From assembly GCA_021845555.1 (NCBI GenBank), contig JAJZVS010000183.1, positions 1 to 7,570 of the forward strand: a stretch of 7,570 nucleotides of DNA. The letters run 5' to 3'. The stretch comes from Pseudomonadota bacterium. GTDB taxonomy: Bacteria > Pseudomonadota > Alphaproteobacteria > Acetobacterales > Acetobacteraceae. The notes under the pieces are model-generated. The model was not told where the DNA came from. It saw only the letters and a list, made by a program, of their open reading frames with translations, and ran no database searches. Both the position numbers and the translations under genes were made by a program. Positions 1-7,570 of this stretch are shown here, one piece after another (position 1 is the stretch's first letter; the number at the start of each line of letters is the position of its first letter).

Positions 1-405
1 GGGCTTTGCCTCTATGGGCACGACATCGACGAGACCACGACGCCGGTCGAAGCCGGGCTGGTCTGGGTGCTCGGCAAGCGCCGGCGCGCGGCGCTCGATT
101 TCCCCGGCGGCGCGGCGATCGGCGCGCAACTCGCCGGCGGCTGCGCGCGGCTGCGCGTGGGTCTGCGCCCGGACGGGCGGGCGCCGGCGCGCGACGGCAC
201 CGCGATCCTGGCCGAGGACGGCCGCGCGGCCGGCACCATCACCTCGGGCGGGTTCTCGCCCACGCTGAACGCCCCGATCGCCATGGGCTACGTGCAGACC
301 CCGTTCGCCGCCGCCGGCACCCGCCTGACGCTGACCGTGCGCGGCAAGGCGCTGCCCGCCGCCATCGTGACGCTGCCCTTCGTGCCGCACCGCTACCGCG
401 CCTGA
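1..405 (+). CDS. gcvT: Aminomethyltransferase GcvT (T-protein), C-terminal part
   Basis: T-protein of the cytoplasmic glycine cleavage system. It takes the aminomethyl group from lipoylated GcvH and makes 5,10-methylene-tetrahydrofolate, releasing ammonia. Frame 1 is open from the first base and ends at TGA 403-405, giving the last 134 residues; the family is about 360-375 residues, so roughly the first two thirds lie outside the window. Seen: the segment LCLYGHDIDETTTPVEAGL at the very start, typical of the end of the folate-binding core, then the C-terminal barrel with GLRPDGRAPARDG and the family signature TSGGFSPTLNAPIAMGYV, ending in a basic tail. No frameshift or internal stop is visible. 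It is the first gene seen of a gcvT-gcvH-gcvP operon; any promoter or glycine riboswitch would be upstream, outside the window. The frame assignment is certain; the start is not visible. Confidence 0.95.
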   Translation, partial: GLCLYGHDIDETTTPVEAGLVWVLGKRRRAALDFPGGAAIGAQLAGGCARLRVGLRPDGRAPARDGTAILAEDGRAAGTITSGGFSPTLNAPIAMGYVQTPFAAAGTRLTLTVRGKALPAAIVTLPFVPHRYRA

Positions 406-453
406 CCCCAACAGCCGCCGCTCCCCACGCACTCCTTCCCTGGAACCGCCGCC

Positions 454-848
454 ATGTCCGACAAACCGACCGCCGAGACCCGCTACACCAGCGAACACGA
501 ATGGGTGCGCCTGGACGGCGACATCGCCACCATCGGCATCACCGACCACGCGCAGCAGGCGCTGGGCGATCTGGTGTTCGTCGAGCTGCCGGAGCTGGAC
601 CGGGAGGTGGAGGCCGGCGAGGCGGCCGCGGTGGTCGAAAGCGTCAAGGCGGCCTCCGACGTCTATGCCCCGCTCGCCGGCAAGGTGGTGGAGGCGAACC
701 AGGCGGTGGTGGACGATCCCGCGCTGGTGAACGGCGATCCCGAGGGCGAGGGCTGGCTGTTCCGCCTGGAACTGGAAGACACCGCCGCGTTCGACGCGCT
801 GCTCGACGCCGCGGCCTATGCCGAGCTGCTGGCCGGGGAGCAGGCGTG

Positions 849-849
<1 letters not shown>
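454..849 (+). CDS. gcvH: Glycine cleavage system H protein (lipoyl carrier)
   Basis: Small shuttle protein of the glycine cleavage system. Its lipoyl arm accepts the aminomethyl group from GcvP, presents it to GcvT, and is reoxidised by lipoamide dehydrogenase. The 131-residue product has the normal family length. Seen: YTSEHEWVRLDGDIATIGIT near the N terminus (residues 11-30), the QALGDLVFVELPE strand (35-47), and the lipoylation site ESVKAASDVYAPL with Lys65 as the predicted lipoyl lysine. The C-terminal GEGWLFRLEL strand and a helical end follow. The ATG at 454 is chosen because the protein then starts at the family's usual position and a modest GGAA (442-445) lies 8 bases upstream. The 48 bases between gcvT and gcvH show no terminator-like stem. 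Its stop codon shares its last base with the gcvP start, which implies coupled translation. No lipoate-attachment gene is in view. Confidence 0.97.
835..840 (+). promoter_or_regulatory. Ribosome binding site of gcvP inside the gcvH 3' end
   Basis: GGGGAG lies 8 bases before the ATG at 849, within the last codons of gcvH. It supports this start over any in-frame codon further upstream: the gcvP frame stays open back to base 6, through gcvH and gcvT. The TGATG stop/start junction adds to the case. Confidence 0.7.
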
Positions 850-3716
<2,867 letters not shown>

Positions 3717-3748
3717 GGGGCCGAGGCCGGAGCGTAACGCCAGAGGCG

Positions 3749-3811
3749 GCAGCCGGGTGGGCAACTATGATCTCTGCACAAAACAGCGATGGTAATCGCC
3801 CACTCGGCTGC
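3749..3811. terminator. Inverted repeat between convergent gcvP and addB, possible two-way terminator
   Basis: The arm at 3749-3762 (GCAGCCGGGTGGGC) pairs with 3798-3811 (GCCCACTCGGCTGC) over 14 positions. The only imperfection is a G-T pair (3756/3804), which is a tolerated G-U in one transcript and a C-A mismatch in the other. The 35-base loop is about 40 percent GC, clearly lower than its surroundings. The structure begins 33 bases past the gcvP stop and ends 12 bases past the addB stop, where a shared terminator would sit. Against a classical intrinsic terminator: the loop is long and there is no T run after the stem on either strand. It could instead stabilise mRNA 3' ends, assist Rho, or be a copy of a dispersed palindromic repeat. 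A small CGCC/GGCG stem (3738-3748) precedes it. The rest of the 106-base gap shows nothing recognisable. Confidence 0.4.
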
Positions 3812-3822
3812 TCCCCCGCCCC

Positions 3823-6789
3823 TTACCCCTCCTCCCCCGCCGCCGCCCACTCCGCCACCCGCGCCAGTTGCGCGTATGCCGGAAACCGCGGCGCCCGCCC
3901 GGGATGCGGCTGCGACAGATAGGCCCGCCCCGGATCGTCGAACGCAGCGATCAGCGCCGTCAGCGCGGCCTCTGCCTCCGCCACCGCCGGCCCGATCCGC
4001 GCCGGGTCGCCGTCGAACAGCGCGACCAGCCTGCCCGCCTCGAACCCGCCGCTCAGGTGCCAATAGGCGAGCTCAGCCGCCTCGCCGCGCCGTTCCGGCC
4101 CGAATGCGCCCGCCGCCGCCATCGCCGCCTCCAGCGGCAGTTGCGGCGCCAGCCCGGCGTCCACATCCCCCTGGCCGGGCGGCCGGCCGGTCTTGTAGTC
4201 CAGGATCGCGAGCCGCCCATCCCCCCGCAACTCGATCCGGTCCGCCCGGCCGGTCAGCAGGAACCGCCGGCCGGGGCGCGCGATCTCCCACCTGCCCGGC
4301 ACCTCCGACCACACGGCAGCCAGCGGCTGCACCGCGCGCCGGTCGCGCTCGACCGCCGCCACCCAGTCGGCAATCCGTTCCAGCCGCGGCGCCCACCAGT
4401 TCGCCAGCGCTGGGCGCAGCCGCGCCTCCTGCAACGCCCGCATCAGGTTGGCGCGCAGTCGCGCCGCGGCATCCGCCGGCCAGCGCGGGCCGGCGTCGTG
4501 CAGGAACAGGTGCAGCCCCTTGTGCACCAGCGTGCCGTAGTCGGCCGCGTCGGTCTCCTGCTCCAGCGGATCGAGCGGGGTCAGGTGCAGGATGTGCTTC
4601 GCGTAGATCGCATAGGGATCGCGCAGCCAGGTCTCGATCTCCGTCACGCTGAGCCGCGACGGCCGGCGCGCGACCGGCGGGCAGGGGCGGGGCGGGGAAA
4701 CCGCGCGCGGCCCGTCCGCCGGCTGATCGAGCAGCCCCACCCACGCCGCTGCCGGATGCACGGGCAGGGCCTCCCCCCGCCCGGCGAGGAACACCGCAAG
4801 CCGGGTCAGCCAGCGCGCCGGCACCGCGGGCGCGCCATCGCGCCGACGCGGGCAGGACAGCACCACCTCCGGCGCGGCGCAGGCGGCGGCGACGAAATCA
4901 TGCGCCGCCTGGCCCACCGCCTCCTCCGGCGCCGCCAGCCCGACGCGCAGGCGCATCGGCCGCGACAGCCACGGGCCGGGATCCACCGCCGGCGGCCAGA
5001 CGCCCTCGGCCAGCCCGCCGAGCACCATCACCTCCGCCCGTTGCAGCCGGGCTTCCAGCAGGCCCCAGATGAACACGCGCGGGTGCTCGGCCCCCGCGCG
5101 CCCGCGCACCGCGCGGCGGCTGCGCACCGCCACGCCCTCCAGCACCGCGTCGAGCAGGCCGGGCAGCACCTCGCGCCGCTGCTCCGGCAGCATCTCCAGC
5201 GCGGGCAGCAGCGCGGCCAGGTGTTCGGCCAGCGCCGCGCCTTCCTCCCCGGCCCAGAGCCGCTCTGCCCCGCTGGTCGTGTCGCTGGCCGCGAGCGCCT
5301 CGGCTGCCGCAATCAGCGCGCCCAGCGCCTCGGCCGGCGCGACCACCACGGAGGCGGCGATGCGCAGCGCCGGCGCCAGCGCCGCCTCGACCCGCGCCAG
5401 GAATGCGATCGCCTCGCCGCGCACCGCTTCGGCCGCGCCCTCCACCGCCTGGCGCAGCCCGCTCAGGCCCGGCAGCGGGCGCGGCCCGCGCAGCCCGGCC
5501 AGTTCGAGCCCGCGCGCCCCGGCGCGACAGGCCGCCGGGGTCAGCCCCGCCGCGGCCAGCGGGTGTTTGAGCAGCCCGAGCAGCGCCACCGGCGCCAGGC
5601 CCTGCTCCACCGCCGCCGCCAGCAGGCGCAGGAACACCGCCGGCGGGGTCTCGGCGAGCCGCTCCCCGGCGCTGTCGTCGGCGATCACGCCATAGCGCAG
5701 CAACTCGGCGGCCACCCGCCCGGCCAGCCCGCGATCGGGCGTGACCAGCGCCGCCCGCGCGCCCGGCGTTTCCAGCGCCCCGCGCAGCACGAGCGCGATC
5801 GCCGCCGCTTCCTCCTGCTGGTCCGCCGGGGTCAGCAGCGACAATCCCTCGGCGCCGGCCTCCGTATCCGGACGCTGCCAGTCCCCCAGCGCCGCCCCCG
5901 GCAGCAGCGCGCGGCGCAGCAGCGCCACCCGGCCCGCCGGCACGCCCGCTTCCATCTCCCTTAGCGGCCACGGCCGCACATCCCCGCGCGTCGCCCCCAG
6001 CCGGTCCAGCAGAACGCGCAACCCGGCCTGCGGATGCTGCGCCTCCAACGCCTCCCACGCCGGCTCCGGCAGATCGAGATCGAGGCCCGGCAGCAGCACC
6101 GCCCCCATCGGCAGCCGCGCCACCACCCGCGCCAGCCGCGCCACCGCCGGAATCCCGCCCGTGGTGCCGGCAATCAGCACCCGCTCCGCCGGCGGCGACC
6201 GCTCCCACGCCGCCGCCTGGGCGTCGAGCAGCGCCACCTCCCGCGCCGCCGGGTTCATCAGCCCCTGGGCGTCCAGCCAGGCCGGCCAATGCGCCGTCAC
6301 CAGACGCAGGAAATCGAGCGTCACCGCCCAATGCGCGGCGAGTTCCGGCGCCACCGCCTCCGGCAGCCGCGCGGCGAGGTCGATCTCCGCCCGCTCCGCC
6401 TCGTCCATCAGCGACGCGAGTTCCCCGGCCAGCACCCAGGCGCGGTCGGCGCCGCGCGGTGCGCCATACGCCCCGCCCATCGCCAGGATCATCGTCGCCA
6501 GCGCCGCCAGCCGCCGCGCCGGCTCCACCGCGGGCGGCAGATCGAGCGCGCCGGACAGCGCCAGCGGCGCCTCGTCCAGCGCACCCAGCGCGGTGATGCG
6601 CGGCAGCAGCAGCGCCTGCCCGCCGGAGACGCGCAGGAACGCCTCCGCCAGCGCCCGCGCCGCGCGCCGGGTCGGCAACAGGATCAGCCCGCGCGATACC
6701 GCGAGCGCGTCATCCCCGGCGCCCGCCAGCCATTCGGCGGCGATCGCGTCCAGGAACGGCACATCCGGCGGCAGCGCGAACAGGTTCAT
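3823..6789 (-). CDS. addB: Double-strand break repair protein AddB (alphaproteobacterial type)
   Basis: Subunit of the AddAB helicase-nuclease that resects double-strand DNA ends for RecA-mediated recombination; AddB contributes an inactive helicase-like fold and a second nuclease domain. The product is 988 residues, the usual size. Seen: an N terminus beginning MNLFALPPDVPFLDAIA, then LILLPTRRAARALAEAF as motif Ia, with no Walker A GKT/GKS, as I recall for alphaproteobacterial AddB. The helicase-like fold continues with WGLLEARLQ and LGGLAEGVWPP, then DPGPWLSRPMRLRVGL. The nuclease domain starts near LSVTEIETWLRDPYAIYA (713-730) and has the RecB-family residues His756 (GTLVH), Asp850 (GRADRIE), Asp864 and Lys866 (LDYKTG), and Gln883 (QLPLEA), so it looks active. 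No cysteine occurs after residue 713, so the iron-sulphur cluster of Firmicutes AddB is absent. The ATG at 6789 is chosen over a longer open frame because of the ATGA overlap with murU, a good ribosome site and the family N terminus. addA does not follow. Confidence 0.95.
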   Translation of the reverse strand: MNLFALPPDVPFLDAIAAEWLAGAGDDALAVSRGLILLPTRRAARALAEAFLRVSGGQALLLPRITALGALDEAPLALSGALDLPPAVEPARRLAALATMILAMGGAYGAPRGADRAWVLAGELASLMDEAERAEIDLAARLPEAVAPELAAHWAVTLDFLRLVTAHWPAWLDAQGLMNPAAREVALLDAQAAAWERSPPAERVLIAGTTGGIPAVARLARVVARLPMGAVLLPGLDLDLPEPAWEALEAQHPQAGLRVLLDRLGATRGDVRPWPLREMEAGVPAGRVALLRRALLPGAALGDWQRPDTEAGAEGLSLLTPADQQEEAAAIALVLRGALETPGARAALVTPDRGLAGRVAAELLRYGVIADDSAGERLAETPPAVFLRLLAAAVEQGLAPVALLGLLKHPLAAAGLTPAACRAGARGLELAGLRGPRPLPGLSGLRQAVEGAAEAVRGEAIAFLARVEAALAPALRIAASVVVAPAEALGALIAAAEALAASDTTSGAERLWAGEEGAALAEHLAALLPALEMLPEQRREVLPGLLDAVLEGVAVRSRRAVRGRAGAEHPRVFIWGLLEARLQRAEVMVLGGLAEGVWPPAVDPGPWLSRPMRLRVGLAAPEEAVGQAAHDFVAAACAAPEVVLSCPRRRDGAPAVPARWLTRLAVFLAGRGEALPVHPAAAWVGLLDQPADGPRAVSPPRPCPPVARRPSRLSVTEIETWLRDPYAIYAKHILHLTPLDPLEQETDAADYGTLVHKGLHLFLHDAGPRWPADAAARLRANLMRALQEARLRPALANWWAPRLERIADWVAAVERDRRAVQPLAAVWSEVPGRWEIARPGRRFLLTGRADRIELRGDGRLAILDYKTGRPPGQGDVDAGLAPQLPLEAAMAAAGAFGPERRGEAAELAYWHLSGGFEAGRLVALFDGDPARIGPAVAEAEAALTALIAAFDDPGRAYLSQPHPGRAPRFPAYAQLARVAEWAAAGEEG

Positions 6790-7499
6790 CGCGTATCCCC
6801 GGTGAACTGCGCCTGCAGCATCGCCTCCGCATCCGCCAGATCGGCCGGGGTCGAGAGATGGAACCACAGCCCGTCGTGCACCACCGCGCGCAACCGCCCG
6901 GCGGCGAGCGCGCGGTCCCACGCCAGGTTCATGCTGAACGCCCCCTCCGGCATCCCGTCCAGCAGCGCCGGAGCGATCAACTGCACCCCGGCATACACAT
7001 AGGGCGCAATCTCGCGCTCCCGCCGCCGGCGCAACCCGCCCCAGGGATCGAGTACGAAATCGCCAGGCCCGACCTCGGCATGCACCTGGCAGGTGCGATG
7101 CACCAGCAGCACCCCGTCCACGTCCCCGAGGGCAAACGCCGCCGCCAGCCGCGCCAGCGCCGGCCGTGGGCCGTCCAGCCAGAACGCATCGCCGTTCACG
7201 ACATAGAACGGCTCCGGCCCCAACTGCCCCAACGCCGCCCGCACGCCCCCGCCGGTCTCCAGCAACACCGCCTCCCGCAGCACCTCCACCGCCGGCGCCT
7301 GGGCCCGCCGCGCGGCCACCGCCGCCACCACCCGATCCGCCTGCCAGAACGCGTTCACCACCACCCGCGCCACCCCCACCGCCGCCAGCCGATCCAACGC
7401 ATGATCGAGCAATGTCCGCCCCCCCAACGGCAACAACGGCTTCGCCGTCTCCGCCGTCAACGGCCGCATCCTTGTGCCCAACCCGGCTGCGAGCACCAT
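6786..7499 (-). CDS. murU: Nucleotidyltransferase, probable N-acetylmuramate-1-phosphate uridylyltransferase (MurU)
   Basis: Predicted cytoplasmic sugar-1-phosphate nucleotidyltransferase. By context it is MurU, which uses UTP and MurNAc-1-phosphate to make UDP-MurNAc in the cell-wall recycling bypass that avoids de novo synthesis. The product is 237 residues, close to the known MurU size. Seen: the nucleotide-binding signature LAAGLGTRMRPLT (residues 3-15), Lys20 in AKPLLPLGG, LLETGGGV (79-86), the metal-binding Asp104 in VVNGDAFW, then YVYAGVQLI and FSMNLAWDRALAAGRL. Near the C terminus WFHLSTP (212-218) has Ser216 where I would expect Gly (GTP) in many relatives. The gene overlaps addB by four bases (ATGA), a linkage common in alphaproteobacteria, where the MurNAc/GlcNAc kinase amgK usually lies just upstream (here beyond the window). 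No Shine-Dalgarno is obvious and the frame stays open to the window edge, so the start is uncertain. Specificity for MurNAc-1-P rather than a hexose-1-P rests on context and overall resemblance. Confidence 0.85.
   Translation of the reverse strand: MVLAAGLGTRMRPLTAETAKPLLPLGGRTLLDHALDRLAAVGVARVVVNAFWQADRVVAAVAARRAQAPAVEVLREAVLLETGGGVRAALGQLGPEPFYVVNGDAFWLDGPRPALARLAAAFALGDVDGVLLVHRTCQVHAEVGPGDFVLDPWGGLRRRREREIAPYVYAGVQLIAPALLDGMPEGAFSMNLAWDRALAAGRLRAVVHDGLWFHLSTPADLADAEAMLQAQFTGDTR
6796..6800 (-). promoter_or_regulatory. Ribosome binding site of addB
   Basis: On the minus strand GGGGA stands 6 bases before the ATG at 6789-6787, inside the final codons of the upstream nucleotidyltransferase gene. 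Together with the ATGA junction it fixes the addB start. The frame is open 44 codons further upstream, but that extension would translate the murU region out of frame into an Arg/Gly/Ala-rich stretch unlike AddB. Confidence 0.65.
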
Positions 7500-7536
7500 G
7501 GCGGTGCTTGGGGGTTCGAGGGGTGGGACGGAGGAA

Positions 7537-7564
7537 GGCCAGGGGGGCGCTGCCCCCCTGGACC
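7537..7564. repeat. GC-rich extragenic palindrome (REP-like hairpin) upstream of murU
   Basis: CCAGGGGGGC (7539-7548) pairs perfectly with GCCCCCCTGG (7552-7561), a 10-bp stem with a 3-base loop; two further G-C pairs form on the outside if A7562 is bulged. It ends 38 bases before the murU ATG on the minus strand. No T run follows on either strand, so it is a poor intrinsic terminator. From general experience, palindromes with this CCAGGGGGGC core recur between genes in GC-rich Rhodospirillales genomes, so I take it as one copy of a dispersed repeat. That cannot be tested within this window, where I see only one copy. It could alternatively be the 3' end structure of the gene beyond the right edge. 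Confidence 0.55.
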
Positions 7565-7570
7565 CCCCGC

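Noticed and set aside
406..453. Possible regulatory element between gcvT and gcvH
   Set aside because: The 48 bases show no stem, no promoter-like boxes and no riboswitch features; it looks like an ordinary operon spacer.
6..848. An N-terminal extension or fusion ahead of GcvP, since its frame is open back to base 6
   Set aside because: This stretch is gcvT and gcvH read in the wrong frame. The Arg/Gly-rich translation resembles nothing, and the ATG at 849 has a proper ribosome site and the usual GcvP N terminus.
3749..3811. Reading the inverted repeat as the two ends of an insertion sequence
   Set aside because: Only 35 bases lie between the arms, with no transposase and no direct repeats at the flanks; at most it is a tiny palindromic element.
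3868..5964. A 698-codon open frame on the plus strand opposite addB
   Set aside because: Same cause: low-complexity Arg/Gln/Pro/His-rich translation lying opposite the clearly conserved AddB frame.
6790..6921. A 44-codon N-terminal extension of AddB
   Set aside because: It overlaps the murU coding end out of frame and its translation is compositionally unlike AddB; the ATG at 6789 has an ATGA junction and a GGGGA site.
7510..7547. Four G runs on the plus strand that could form a G-quadruplex upstream of murU
   Set aside because: The third loop is about 14 bases, G runs are expected by chance at this GC content, and the last run is already committed to the hairpin at 7537-7564.

Overview
The window is very GC-rich, with tightly packed genes and strong G/C preference at third codon positions. 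The gene content points to an alphaproteobacterium. The best single clue is an AddB of the alphaproteobacterial type sitting directly behind a MurU-like nucleotidyltransferase. I would guess Rhodospirillales/Acetobacteraceae, but that is an inference from gene style and the extragenic palindrome at the right edge, not something the sequence proves.

Left half (1-3716, + strand): the 3' part of a glycine cleavage operon in the order gcvT (cut by the window edge), gcvH, gcvP. gcvH follows gcvT by 48 bases, and gcvP starts on the last base of the gcvH stop codon (TGATG), so the three are almost certainly co-transcribed and gcvH/gcvP translationally coupled. GcvP (glycine decarboxylase, PLP), GcvH (lipoyl carrier) and GcvT (aminomethyltransferase, tetrahydrofolate) together convert glycine to CO2, ammonia and 5,10-methylene-THF; the fourth component, the lipoamide dehydrogenase, is not in the window. 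GcvP is the long single-chain form.

Middle (3717-3822): a 106-base gap between the convergent ends of gcvP and addB. It holds a near-perfect 14-bp inverted repeat around a 35-base AT-richer loop, the best candidate for a shared end-of-transcript structure.

Right half (3823-7499, - strand): a two-gene unit, murU-like then addB, joined by an ATGA overlap. MurU belongs to peptidoglycan recycling (UDP-MurNAc salvage) and AddB is the nuclease/helicase-like subunit of AddAB double-strand break repair. This pairing is a familiar alphaproteobacterial neighbourhood, normally continued by addA. Here addA does not follow: the locus ends at the back of the gcv operon. The right edge (about 7537-7564) carries a strong GC palindrome of the kind found repeated between genes in such genomes, placed just upstream of the murU start.

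I see no new biological system, mobile element, CRISPR array or RNA gene. The points worth a second look are the missing addA, the two palindromic intergenic elements, and the uncertain murU start.
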